Assembly: GCA_048499435.1 (NCBI GenBank) | Contig: JASNZW010000003.1 | Span: 496,001 to 560,000, forward strand | Source: DAOTWC01 sp048499435 | Lineage (GTDB): Bacteria > Chloroflexota > Anaerolineae > Aggregatilineales > Phototrophicaceae | Direction of reading: 5' to 3' | Length of the DNA stretch: 64,000 bases | Translations under genes and position numbers: made by a program | The notes under the pieces: model-generated | The model's database searches: none | What the model was told of the DNA's origin: nothing | Seen by the model: only the letters and a program-made list of their open reading frames with translations | Shown here: positions 41,056 through 49,324 of the stretch, piece by piece | Position numbering within the stretch: position 1 is the first letter of the stretch | Layout: each line of letters starts with the position of its first letter

Positions 41056-42552
41056 ATGAACGCTGAGATTGATCCCTATACGCTGCTCGGCCTTTCGCCA
41101 AATGCCTCAGCTCAGGAGGTCAAAGCCGCTTACCGTCGTGTGGCGCGGCGGCTCCACCCTGATGTCAACCAGGCCAGCCCTGGCGCGGCGGTTCAGTTTC
41201 AGGATGTGAACTGGGCCTACGAAACGCTGAACGACCCGCATCGCCGGCACGAGTGGGATTCGCGCCTGTCTGACCAGCAGCGCGCGGGCAACGACTTCCA
41301 CTTTATGCTTCGCGTTACGCCCAGCAAGCGGGCGGTCGCGCCGCTGCAGGAACCTCAGGTAACGTACCTGCTGGCTGAAATCCTGCCGGACCCCAGCGCG
41401 CGCAGCCAGCAGCAAACCCGGCGCGAGACACGCCTTAACCTGACGCTCGTGCTGGACCACAGCAACTCTATGAATGGGACGCGCATAGACAAAGTTAAGG
41501 TCGCGGCGCACCAGCTCATTGATCAACTGACAGGCCAGGACATCCTCTCGGTCATCGCTTTCAACGACCGCGCGGAAACGATCATCCTCGCCACCCCGGT
41601 CGCGGACAAGCCCGCCCTAAAAGCTAAAATCAGCATGATGGTCGCTTCAGGCGGCACGGAGATCTTCAAGGGTCTGGCCGAAGGCGTCGCTCAGAATCGC
41701 CGCTTCCTCGCCCCTAAGTTTGTGAATCACGTCGTGCTGCTGACGGATGGCAACACTTACGGCGATCACGATGCCTGCCTTGAGCTGGCCGAGAGCGCCA
41801 AGAAAGAGGGCATCTGCATCAGCGCGATGGGCCTGGGCCAGGAATGGAACGACGAATTTCTTGATCGCCTGGCGTCCGCCACCGGCGGCACGTCCACGTA
41901 TATTAACTCGGCTGGCGCTGTAGTGCGGTTTCTCAACGACCATGTCCGCAACCTGTCGGACGCCTTTGCCGAGCGTATGCAGCTGTCAGTCGCGCCTGAC
42001 CCCGACATCGTCCTTGAATCCGCGTTTAAGCTGGCCCCTCAGCCGCAGCCCCTGCCCATTGACGACGGCTACATCCCGCTGGGCAGCCTCCAGGCGGCGC
42101 GGCCGATCACCGTCCTGCTCCAGTTCCAGATGCCGGCGCACATGCTCACCGAATTCCGTTCGCTGGCCCGGCTGGTGGTCGTCGGTGACATTCTGGACAA
42201 CCGCTCACAGCGCTTTCAGGCGCTCAGCGATGTGTCGGTAGAGGTAGCGGAAAACCCCGCGCCAGAAGACCCGCCGGCGATCATCCTGGACGCGCTGGGC
42301 AAACTCACACTCTATCGCATGCAGGAGCGCGCCCAGCAGGCCCTCGAAAGCGGCAACGTGCGCGAAGCAACCCGCCGGTTGGAAAATCTGGCAACCCGCC
42401 TGCTGGCGATGGGCGAAGAAGACCTTGCCATGCAGGCCCTCTCTGAAGCGCGCCGCGTTGCCCACACTAACGCCTTGTCAGATAAGGGCCGCAAAACACT
42501 TAAATATGAAACACGCCACCTTTTGATCGCCCCGCCGTCTGAGGACAAATAG
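41056..42552 (+). CDS. DnaJ-vWA fusion protein
   Basis: 498 residues. Residues 1-75 are a J domain: YTLLGLSPNASAQEVKAAYR, then the HPD motif in RRLHPDVNQ and FQDVNWAYETLNDP. Residues 135-310 are a vWA domain with MIDAS DHSNS, then GGTEIFKGL (MIDAS Thr) and LLTDGNTYGDHD (MIDAS Asp). The C-terminal ~190 residues contain a beta-rich part and a helical tail. An intact HPD means it can stimulate an Hsp70. It may present an unfolded client bound through the metal site. 21 bp after PP2C, same transcript probably. Confidence 0.9.
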   Translation: MNAEIDPYTLLGLSPNASAQEVKAAYRRVARRLHPDVNQASPGAAVQFQDVNWAYETLNDPHRRHEWDSRLSDQQRAGNDFHFMLRVTPSKRAVAPLQEPQVTYLLAEILPDPSARSQQQTRRETRLNLTLVLDHSNSMNGTRIDKVKVAAHQLIDQLTGQDILSVIAFNDRAETIILATPVADKPALKAKISMMVASGGTEIFKGLAEGVAQNRRFLAPKFVNHVVLLTDGNTYGDHDACLELAESAKKEGICISAMGLGQEWNDEFLDRLASATGGTSTYINSAGAVVRFLNDHVRNLSDAFAERMQLSVAPDPDIVLESAFKLAPQPQPLPIDDGYIPLGSLQAARPITVLLQFQMPAHMLTEFRSLARLVVVGDILDNRSQRFQALSDVSVEVAENPAPEDPPAIILDALGKLTLYRMQERAQQALESGNVREATRRLENLATRLLAMGEEDLAMQALSEARRVAHTNALSDKGRKTLKYETRHLLIAPPSEDK

Positions 42553-42557
42553 TCGTT

Positions 42558-43058
42558 ATGAATGCCTGCCCCTTCTGCGCCCACGAAAACCGTCCAGGGA
42601 TGCTGTTCTGCGAGGAATGCGGCCAGCCGCTTACAGCCAGCGCGCCGGTCGTTATGCCTACCAGAAAGCTCGAAGCTGCTAACAGCGAGCTGGCTGCCAA
42701 AGCGACCTGGGGAACAGCGCGCTTCGGGCAGGATGCCTATATCATCGTCCATGTGCGCGACACGCCCGAACCACTGGTTATCCAGCCCGCCCGGCGCACC
42801 GTCCTGGGCCGGCAGGACGCCAACAGCGCGCAAAAGCCAGATGTTGATCTGTCGCCCTATGGCGCGCTGGAAAAAGGCGTCTCGCGCATTCACGCCGTAA
42901 TCGCGCGCAGCGAGGGGACTCTGACGCTCACGGACATGGGCAGCGTTAACGGCACGCATCTCAACGGCCAGCGCCTGCTGCCCGACGAGCCGCGCGTGCT
43001 GCGCGACGGTGACGAGATTCGCCTGGGCAAACTGATAGCGCATGTTTATTTTAAATAG
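42558..43058 (+). CDS. Zinc-ribbon / FHA-domain protein
   Basis: 166 residues. The N-terminus holds a zinc ribbon: CPFCAHEN...FCEECGQPL. A linker of about 35 residues follows. Residues 75-160 are an FHA domain that binds phosphothreonine: TVLGRQDA, GVSRIHAVIAR and MGSVNGTHLNGQ show the conserved Gly-Arg, Ser-Arg-His and Asn-Gly residues. It is the natural reader of the kinase upstream. Five bp separate it from the DnaJ-vWA stop. Confidence 0.93.
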   Translation: MNACPFCAHENRPGMLFCEECGQPLTASAPVVMPTRKLEAANSELAAKATWGTARFGQDAYIIVHVRDTPEPLVIQPARRTVLGRQDANSAQKPDVDLSPYGALEKGVSRIHAVIARSEGTLTLTDMGSVNGTHLNGQRLLPDEPRVLRDGDEIRLGKLIAHVYFK

Positions 43059-43078
43059 GAGCGCGAACGCGGAACCAC

Positions 43079-43324
43079 ATGATTACACTGCTTGTGCACA
43101 TTGCCAACTCTGAGCCGATTAAACTCGATGTAGAGGAACTGCCCCGCCCGACAGAGTTGGTCATTATTGGCACGAACCCGCGCGACCGCAAGGACCGCGA
43201 GGTTCCCTGGGTGGAAGACGGCGTGACAACAATCATCCTGCCCTGGTGGCGCATCAACTACATTGAAGTGCTGCCCGACGCCGACGCCCAGGAAGAATTC
43301 CCCCTGCCCTTCCGCAATGATTAG
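43079..43324 (+). CDS. Small acidic protein of unknown function
   Basis: 81 residues. Pattern of a small beta-rich domain: ITLLVHIANSEPIKLDVEEL at the start, then VTTIILPWWRINYIEVLPD. No signal peptide or helix. I know of no family. It sits between the FHA gene and the response regulator, 20 bp after the former, so it belongs to the cluster. Confidence 0.7.
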   Translation: MITLLVHIANSEPIKLDVEELPRPTELVIIGTNPRDRKDREVPWVEDGVTTIILPWWRINYIEVLPDADAQEEFPLPFRND

Positions 43325-43347
43325 CTTATCAGACCCGGTGTGAAATT

Positions 43348-44091
43348 ATGACCGCTTCAATGCCACGTACTGGTCAGCGCGACGGCAAACGCATCCTCGT
43401 TGTTGACGACGAACCGCGCATCATCGGTTTTATTCGCATGAACCTGGAGCTGGAAGGCCATCAGGTGCTCGAAGCGCGCAGCGGCATTGAGGCGCTGGAG
43501 GCTGTGCGCACGGTGCTGCCCGACATCGTCCTGCTCGATGTCATGATGCCCGACCTCGACGGCTTCGAAACATTGCGCATGCTGCGCGAGTTCTCGAACA
43601 TCCCCGTCATCATGCTCACCGCCAAAGGCGAGGAAAATGACCGCGTCTACGGCCTTGAGTTAGGCGCGGACGACTATATTACAAAACCGTTTGGCCCCCG
43701 TGAGCTTTCCAGCCGCATCAAGGCTGTGCTGCGCCGCGCCGCCATGCCCTCCAGCTCGCCCGACCAGGCTATTCTCAAAATTGATGAGCGCCTGAGCGTG
43801 GATTTCAACCGGCGCGAAGTGCTGGTAAACGGCGAGCGCGTCAAGCTCCGCCCTACCGAGTACCGCCTGCTCTATCATCTTATCGAGAATGCCGGTTGGA
43901 CCGTGCCGCACGACCAACTGCTGGCGAAAGTCTGGGGCTACGAATATCGCGACGAAGCGCACTACGTGCGCCTCTACGTGAACTATCTGCGCGAGAAGAT
44001 CGAGGAGGACCCGGCCAACCCGAAGTACATCCTGACTGAGCGCGGCGTCGGCTATCGTTTTGTTGATTTCAAACATCACCTGACTTCATAG
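43348..44091 (+). CDS. OmpR/PhoB-family response regulator, orphan
   Basis: 247 residues. Receiver: DDEPRII, phospho-acceptor Asp in VLLDVMMPDLDGFETL, Lys in YITKPFGPREL. Winged helix from about 150: LRPTEYRLLYHLIENAGWTV and LYVNYLREKIEEDP, with LTERGVGYRFVD at the end. No histidine kinase is adjacent. Its place at the end of the Ser/Thr kinase cluster suggests phosphorylation by that kinase, or a distant histidine kinase, might matter; this is inference. Confidence 0.93.
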   Translation: MTASMPRTGQRDGKRILVVDDEPRIIGFIRMNLELEGHQVLEARSGIEALEAVRTVLPDIVLLDVMMPDLDGFETLRMLREFSNIPVIMLTAKGEENDRVYGLELGADDYITKPFGPRELSSRIKAVLRRAAMPSSSPDQAILKIDERLSVDFNRREVLVNGERVKLRPTEYRLLYHLIENAGWTVPHDQLLAKVWGYEYRDEAHYVRLYVNYLREKIEEDPANPKYILTERGVGYRFVDFKHHLTS

Positions 44092-44116
44092 CCGGTGCGC
44101 GCTGCGCCGGGGCTGC

Positions 44117-44145
44117 TTGCGGCCCGCTTTTTTCTTCCGTACAAT
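44117..44145 (+). promoter_or_regulatory. Promoter of the Ras-like GTPase gene
   Basis: -35 TTGCGG (44117-44122), 17-bp spacer and -10 TACAAT (44140-44145), 42 bp before the GTG start. Confidence 0.6.
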
Positions 44146-44187
44146 TGGTACTTGTACCGCCCACTGAGTGCCCTCAAGGAGGGTATC

Positions 44188-44718
44188 GTGTCTGCATTCA
44201 AAATTGTGGTCACAGGGCCATTTAACTCCGGCAAAACGCAGTTCATCAAAACCATATCTGATATCCCGGTTGTTTCCACTGAGAAGAAAATCACAACTGA
44301 AGATCGCGGCATTAAAGCAGAAACCACCGTAGCGATGGACTATGGCCGCGCCCTGCTCGACACGCACACGCTCTACCTTTACGGCACGCCGGGCCAGACA
44401 CGTTTCGACTTCATGTGGGAAATTTTATCCGGCGAGATGGATGCCTTTGTTGTCCTGGTGGACAGCACCGACCAGCCATCGTTTCCCGACGCCGCTGAGC
44501 TTGTCCGCCTGTTCTCCAGCTTTACCGATGTGCCGTATCTGATCGTCGCCAACAAAACCGACCTGGAAGGTGCGGCCCGCCTGGCCGAAGTGCGGCGCGG
44601 CACACGCGCCAGCGCCGATGTCACCGTTATGCCCTGCGTTGCCACGCAGAAATCGAGCGTGCGCCAGGTGTTGCTGCAAATGATCGAGCTGCTAAAAAAA
44701 CAGCACCCTGCTGAATGA
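44188..44718 (+). CDS. Small Ras-like (MglA/COG2229-type) GTPase
   Basis: 176 residues from the GTG at 44188, preceded by AAGGAGGG. G1 is GPFNSGKTQF, G3 is LYGTPGQTRF (the Gly-Gln pattern of MglA/Rab-like families), and G4 is NKTD. These prokaryotic GTPases normally pair with a Roadblock/LC7 protein that regulates nucleotide cycling. The Roadblock gene lies 3 kb away on the opposite strand. The upstream frame is open, but the ribosome site and promoter favour this start. Its last bases overlap a terminator of the convergent gene. Confidence 0.9.
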   Translation: MSAFKIVVTGPFNSGKTQFIKTISDIPVVSTEKKITTEDRGIKAETTVAMDYGRALLDTHTLYLYGTPGQTRFDFMWEILSGEMDAFVVLVDSTDQPSFPDAAELVRLFSSFTDVPYLIVANKTDLEGAARLAEVRRGTRASADVTVMPCVATQKSSVRQVLLQMIELLKKQHPAE

Positions 44719-44734
44719 CCCGCAGGGCGCTGTT
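44694..44734 (-). terminator. Intrinsic terminator of the ADA-like gene, overlapping the GTPase stop
   Basis: Minus strand: AACAGCGCCCTGC/GCAGGGTGCTGTT, 13 bp with one G-U pair, then TTTTTTT. It sits 27 bases past the ADA-like stop and overlaps the last codons of the GTPase gene. The plus-strand reading also has a short T run, so it may be bidirectional. Confidence 0.8.
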
Positions 44735-44760
44735 TCCCGTCGTTTGCAATTGACTGTGTC

Positions 44761-45810
44761 TTAGCTGACCTGATCGCCCGCGTACTCAGCAGCCAGGCGC
44801 TCATACTCCGCGCTGAACTCGTCCAGCAGCGCCTGTTTATCCTCTGGCGCAAGCTGGCTGACGCGCACAGCGTTCAGCGCGATATCCTGAATTTCGTCCA
44901 GGCTGAAGCCCAGATATTTGTGCAGCGCCAGGTACTCATCGGTCAGCGATGTGCCCAGCAGCGCCGGCATCCCAGAGCCAATCACCAGCGTCACGCCCGC
45001 GTCGTACAGCTCGCGCACATAGCTCAGGTCACCGTAGCCCTTGATCGCCGGGTTCAGCCGAAGCGTACGTGTCAGCGTCAGATCGGCGGCCAGCCCACGC
45101 GCCAGCAGCAGGTCAACTATCTCTGGCGTATGCCAGTCCCCCCACCCTAACGCGATGCGGTCCGGCTCCAGTGTGGTCAGCGCCTCGCGCACGCCCTCAG
45201 CGCCCAGAGTGTCGCCCGCGTGTGGAAAGCGCACCACGCCTTTCTTTTCGGCTGTGCGGAAGGCGCGCTCGAACTGGCCCGCTGGCTGCGCGTCCTCGCT
45301 GCCATACAGCCCCATGCCCACCACGCCGCTGCGGCGCGCGGTCGCGCTGGTCGCCCAGCGCGCGATCTCGTCCGCGCTGCGCGGGTTATCGCGCGGGACG
45401 CACAGCAGCCACGCCAGCCGTATGCCCCAGGCGCGCTGCGCGCGGTCGCGCCCGTCGTTGATGGCGGCCAGGAACTGCTCGAACGTTAAAATGTCGGCAA
45501 ACCGTGTCGGGTCCACACAGATCTCAGCGTAGCGCACGTGCTGTTTATCAAGCCGCACGCCCAGCTCATAGACAATCCGCGTGATATCGTCAGGGTATTG
45601 CAGCCATTTCATAACCGTCGCCGTGGTCTCGCCCAGGCGGGCGTAATCTGGCTCCCGCACAAGCTGCATCCACTGGTGGAAGTGCTTTACCGTTGTCTCA
45701 ATCTCGTTCTGTTCGGCGATCAGCGCCAGCGTCTCCGGCTTGATCGCGCCCTCCAGGTGAACATGCAGTTCGACCTTGGGCATTTCGCGTATAATGCGTT
45801 CAACTGACAT
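44761..45810 (-). CDS. Adenosine-deaminase-like protein with altered catalytic residues
   Basis: 349 residues from the ATG at 45810, with AAGGAG upstream and an 11-bp overlap with pyrG. The fold is the ADA family: KVELHVHLEGAIKPETL, with both metal His residues, then PHAGDTLGAEG and GTSLTDEYLAL at the end. The usual HAGE Glu is Asp, the RIGHG motif is RIALGWG, and the S/TDDP motif is SGMP. So the proton shuttle, the third His and the acidic metal ligand differ. It may be an inactive or altered-specificity enzyme. Position after pyrG fits nucleotide metabolism. Confidence 0.8.
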   Translation of the reverse strand: MSVERIIREMPKVELHVHLEGAIKPETLALIAEQNEIETTVKHFHQWMQLVREPDYARLGETTATVMKWLQYPDDITRIVYELGVRLDKQHVRYAEICVDPTRFADILTFEQFLAAINDGRDRAQRAWGIRLAWLLCVPRDNPRSADEIARWATSATARRSGVVGMGLYGSEDAQPAGQFERAFRTAEKKGVVRFPHAGDTLGAEGVREALTTLEPDRIALGWGDWHTPEIVDLLLARGLAADLTLTRTLRLNPAIKGYGDLSYVRELYDAGVTLVIGSGMPALLGTSLTDEYLALHKYLGFSLDEIQDIALNAVRVSQLAPEDKQALLDEFSAEYERLAAEYAGDQVS

Positions 45811-47506
45811 GTTCAGATTGACTCCTTGAATCCGAATCATATTCGCTGCCAGCCGGTGTGCGCGCGCCGAAGCCGTTTGCCTGCCCGGCCAGGCGTTTCG
45901 CGCGGAAAGCGACCGCAGCCTCAATCAGCCCCAGAAACAGCGGGTGCGGCAGGTTGGGCCGGCTCAGAAATTCAGGGTGGAACTGGCTGCCCACCATGAA
46001 GGGATGGTTCTGGATCTCCGCGATCTCGACCAGCTTCCCATCCGGGCTGAGGCCGCTGAAAACCATGCCCTTCTGCTCGAACGCCCCCCGGTAAACGTTG
46101 TTGAACTCAAACCGGTGCCGGTGGCGCTCTCTGATCTCGCGCGGCCCACCATACGCCCTGGCCGCCATTGTGCCCGCCTTCAGCCGGCAGGGATATTCGC
46201 CCAGGCGCATCGTGCCGCCCATATCCGTGATATCCTGCTGCTCTGGCAGCAGAGCAATTACCGGGTGTTCGCAGTTTAAAGCAAATTCTGAGCTGTTCGC
46301 GTCCTTCAGCCCCAGAACGTTGCGCGCGAACTCAATGGACATCACCTGCATCCCCAGGCACAGCCCCAGGTATGGCACGCCCCGTTCACGCGCATACTGC
46401 GCCGCCAGGATTTTTCCCTCGATGCCGCGCTCGCCAAACCCTCCAGGGACAATCATGCCGTCCAGTTCGTCCAGCACATCCCAGCCCTTGTCCTTTTCGA
46501 GGTCGCCGGAGTAAAGCCAACTGATCTCCAGCTTGCGCTCGTGCGCGCTGGCCGCGTGGAAAAGCGCCTCGCGCACGCTCATATAGGCGTCGTGCAGCTC
46601 AACATACTTGCCAACAACGCCAATCCGCACCGGCTCGCGCGCCGCGCGCATCCGCGTGATCATGCTGCGCCATTCCTGCAGTGAGGGCTTGGCAGCCTCC
46701 AGCTCCAGTTGTTCAACCAGGTAATCACCCAGCCCGGCGTCCTCCAGCACGATCGGCACTTCATACAATAAGTCGGTCGTCTCCAGTGGGATAACCGCTT
46801 CCTCGTCAACGTCACAGAACAGCGTGATCTTGCGCAGCAGATCCTTGCTCATCGGGTAATCCGCGCGCGCTACAATCACCTGCGGGTGAATGCCGATCCC
46901 GCGCAGCTCGCGCACACTGTGCTGTGTGGGCTTTGTTTTCAGCTCACGCGTCGCCCCCACATGCGGCAGGAACGTCACATGCACCGACAGCGTGTCGCTG
47001 CGGTCCAGGCTCATCCGCATCTGACGCACCGCCTCCAGAAAAGGCAGCCCCTCAATATCCCCGACCGTCCCGCCGATCTCCACCAGCACCACGTCAGCGC
47101 CGCTGTCCTTGCCCACCATCGTAATGCGCCGTTTGATCTCGCTGGTAATGTGCGGTACGACCTGAATGGTTGCGCTCAGGTAATCGCCGCGCCGTTCCAT
47201 ATCAATGACATGGCTGTACACGGTCCCGGCGGTAACGTTCGATGCCCGGCTGAGGTTTTCGTCAACGAACCGTTCGTAATGCCCCAGGTCCAGGTCGGTC
47301 TCCGCGCCGTCCGCCGTGACGAACACCTCGCCGTGCTGGTACGGACTCATCGTTCCGGGGTCCACGTTCAGATACGGATCAAGCTTCTGAACCGCAACGC
47401 GCAGGCCGCGCTCTTTCAGTATTCGGCCAATCGCCGCCAGCGTGACGCCCTTCCCCACCGAACTGACAACGCCGCCGGTGCAGAAGATATATTTAGGTTT
47501 GGGCAT
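45800..47506 (-). CDS. pyrG: CTP synthase
   Basis: 568 residues from the ATG at 47506; an ATG six codons upstream is possible. It makes CTP from UTP, glutamine and ATP. The synthase half has KYIFCTGGVVSSVGKG at the start, DPYLNVDPGTMSPYQHGEVFVT and EIGGTVGDIE. The amidotransferase half has the catalytic Cys in YLGLCLGMQ and a C-terminal HPEF. Normal length. The last ~30 residues are an extra tail. The leader contains a 10-bp stem. It is co-transcribed with the ADA-like gene. Confidence 0.97.
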   Translation of the reverse strand: MPKPKYIFCTGGVVSSVGKGVTLAAIGRILKERGLRVAVQKLDPYLNVDPGTMSPYQHGEVFVTADGAETDLDLGHYERFVDENLSRASNVTAGTVYSHVIDMERRGDYLSATIQVVPHITSEIKRRITMVGKDSGADVVLVEIGGTVGDIEGLPFLEAVRQMRMSLDRSDTLSVHVTFLPHVGATRELKTKPTQHSVRELRGIGIHPQVIVARADYPMSKDLLRKITLFCDVDEEAVIPLETTDLLYEVPIVLEDAGLGDYLVEQLELEAAKPSLQEWRSMITRMRAAREPVRIGVVGKYVELHDAYMSVREALFHAASAHERKLEISWLYSGDLEKDKGWDVLDELDGMIVPGGFGERGIEGKILAAQYARERGVPYLGLCLGMQVMSIEFARNVLGLKDANSSEFALNCEHPVIALLPEQQDITDMGGTMRLGEYPCRLKAGTMAARAYGGPREIRERHRHRFEFNNVYRGAFEQKGMVFSGLSPDGKLVEIAEIQNHPFMVGSQFHPEFLSRPNLPHPLFLGLIEAAVAFRAKRLAGQANGFGARTPAGSEYDSDSRSQSEHVS

Positions 47507-47548
47507 ATCCTGCGCTTTCCGCATTTGTCTGGCTACATTACAAAACAG

Positions 47549-47591
47549 CGGCGGGGAGATTATCGCCCGCCACCCTCTACGCTCCCCGCCG
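47549..47591. repeat. Inverted repeat in the pyrG leader
   Basis: CGGCGGGGAG/CTCCCCGCCG, 10 bp each with a 23-base gap. It lies 43 bp upstream of the pyrG ATG on the transcript. It may be a weak terminator for the Roadblock gene or a leader structure. Nothing diagnostic. Confidence 0.4.
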
Positions 47592-47635
47592 GTGCTGCCT
47601 TTCCGAGTCTTTTACGGCCGGTCAAGGCCGCCCTT

Positions 47636-48007
47636 TCAGATAAGCCCTTTGAGATCAACCGCCGCCCGGCGCATGTCCAGGAAGATCAGGCCCAGCTTCG
47701 CGCCCTCGCGTACCAGCGTTGTCAGAACAGCTTCCTCGCCCACAGACATCAGGATAACGTAGCCGCCGTCGCCTTTGACATGCACCTGGTCCAGCCCGCC
47801 ACGCCCCAGCTCGCCGGATATGCGCTCGCCCAGCGAAATCATCGCCGCCGACATAGCCGACACGCGGTCTTCCTCAACGCCCGCCGGCAGCGACGACGCC
47901 ATAATCAGGCCATCCACACTCACCACACCGGCGCCTTCAATCTCTGGGGTCGTAGCCTGTAGATCACGCAGACGGTCTACCATTAGCTCGGTCCGCGATT
48001 TTGCCAT
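47636..48007 (-). CDS. Roadblock/LC7-domain protein
   Basis: 123 residues from the ATG at 48007, with GAGGAG seven bases upstream; a GTG two codons earlier is less likely. Single Roadblock domain (about 10-120): EIEGAGVVSVDGLIMASSLPA and DRVSAMSAAMISLGERI, then GGYVILMSVGEEAVLTTLVR. These small proteins are partners or GAP-like regulators of MglA/Rab-like GTPases. The candidate partner is the GTPase at 44188. It has a clear own promoter; pyrG follows 129 bp later. Confidence 0.9.
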   Translation of the reverse strand: MAKSRTELMVDRLRDLQATTPEIEGAGVVSVDGLIMASSLPAGVEEDRVSAMSAAMISLGERISGELGRGGLDQVHVKGDGGYVILMSVGEEAVLTTLVREGAKLGLIFLDMRRAAVDLKGLI

Positions 48008-48313
48008 TCCCACGCTCCTCTCAGGTGTCCCGGCGCAGGCCGGAAAGAAGCTCGCTGTCGCCTGTCAGTTGAACGCCGGCAGGGGCCGTTCCAGCGCCCA
48101 GCCAGCATCTGCGCGCTCATCGCCGACCTTTTCTAATTATACTGAAGCTCCCGTGAACGGCAAGTCAGCGTTACCCGCATTCTCCAAGTACAGCCTGTTC
48201 AGCTTTGCAAGTTTCGCTATACTGTGATGTAGAATATGGCAGGCTTTTCAGCGTTCAGCGCTCAGCATTGGCCGCTGGCATCAGGTTCGTTTACAGCATA
48301 TAAAGCAGGTGCT
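48008..48313. other. 306-base divergent intergenic region
   Basis: This is the longest gap in the window. It holds the Roadblock promoter on the minus strand and, on the plus strand, a -10-like TATACT at 48218-48223 about 90 bp before the MoxR ATG, with no good -35. An open frame reaches back to 48236, but the MoxR family start fits 48314. No small RNA or repeat is evident. Confidence 0.5.
48136..48163 (-). promoter_or_regulatory. Promoter of the Roadblock gene
   Basis: Minus strand: -35 TTGCCG (48163-48158), 16-bp spacer, -10 TATAAT (48141-48136). This leaves a leader of about 120 bases before the ATG at 48007. Confidence 0.6.
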
Positions 48314-49318
48314 ATGTCTGAACACCCCCAGGAAACCCGCAGATCGCTTGATCGGCCCGCCCGGCCTGCCGCGCTCGTTCAGGATATCGCTGAGCGCATC
48401 GCGCAGAACGTTGATCGCGTCATCATTGGCAAACGCAATGAGGTTCGGCTCACGATCCTGGGGCTTATCAGCCAGGGCCATATCCTGATCGAGGACATCC
48501 CCGGCGTCGGCAAAACCATGATGGCCAAAGCGCTGGCCCGCTCCATCGGCTGCACCTTCAGCCGCATCCAGTTTACCCCCGACATGCTGCCGTCAGACGT
48601 AACCGGCGTGTCGCTCTTTAACCAGAAGACCCGCGAGTTTGAATTTCGCGCCGGCCCCATTATGGCGCAGATCGTCCTGACGGATGAGATCAACCGCGCG
48701 ACACCGAAAACTCAGGCCGCCCTGCTCGAAGCAATGGAGGAGCGCCAGATCACCGTGGACGGCGTGACCTACAAGCTCGACGAGCCGTTCCTCATCATGG
48801 CGACCCAGAACCCAATCGAGTACGAAGGCACATTCCCCCTGCCAGAAGCGCAGCTCGACCGCTTCCTGCTGCGCATCCAGTTGGGCTATCCCAGCCCCAG
48901 CGAGGAGATGTCGATCCTCACGGCGCAGCAGCATCAGCATCCGATCAACACGATGTATCAGGTCGTCAGCGTCCAGGAGCTGCTGGCGGCGCAGCAGGCT
49001 GTTCGCGAGGTCTATGTGGCCGATGAAATCAAGAAATACGTCGTCGAGCTGGTGAACGCCTCGCGCCAGCACCCAGATGTCTATCTTGGCAGCAGCCCGC
49101 GTGGGTCGCTGGCGCTGTTCCGCACCTGCCAGACGCGCGCCGCCATGTTTGGCCGCGACTACGTCATCCCGGACGATGTCAAGGCGCTGGCCGAAGCCAC
49201 CCTCGCCCACCGCATTATCGTTGGCCCTGCGGCGCGCATCAAGGACATTTCACCGCAAACCATTATTCAGGATGTGCTGGCAGCCACCCCTGTTCCCGGC
49301 GCCTCAGCCCGCCACTAA
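48314..49318 (+). CDS. MoxR-family AAA+ ATPase
   Basis: 334 residues from the ATG at 48314. Walker A is IPGVGKTMMAKALA, and Walker B region VLTDEINRATPKTQAALLEAMEE. FLIMATQNPIEYEGTFPLPEAQLDRF is the MoxR signature, followed by the lid domain. MoxR proteins act as chaperones with vWA/DUF58 partners. The DUF58 gene follows 6 bp later, the classic pair. The target is unknown. Confidence 0.95.
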   Translation: MSEHPQETRRSLDRPARPAALVQDIAERIAQNVDRVIIGKRNEVRLTILGLISQGHILIEDIPGVGKTMMAKALARSIGCTFSRIQFTPDMLPSDVTGVSLFNQKTREFEFRAGPIMAQIVLTDEINRATPKTQAALLEAMEERQITVDGVTYKLDEPFLIMATQNPIEYEGTFPLPEAQLDRFLLRIQLGYPSPSEEMSILTAQQHQHPINTMYQVVSVQELLAAQQAVREVYVADEIKKYVVELVNASRQHPDVYLGSSPRGSLALFRTCQTRAAMFGRDYVIPDDVKALAEATLAHRIIVGPAARIKDISPQTIIQDVLAATPVPGASARH

Positions 49319-49324
49319 TGCGCC

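Noticed and set aside
46886..47962. A 358-codon plus-strand frame over pyrG and Roadblock
   Set aside because: Covers two certain minus-strand genes; no motif or ribosome site.
48008..48313. A small RNA in the largest gap
   Set aside because: Two divergent promoter regions explain the gap; no stable hairpin with a T tract was seen.
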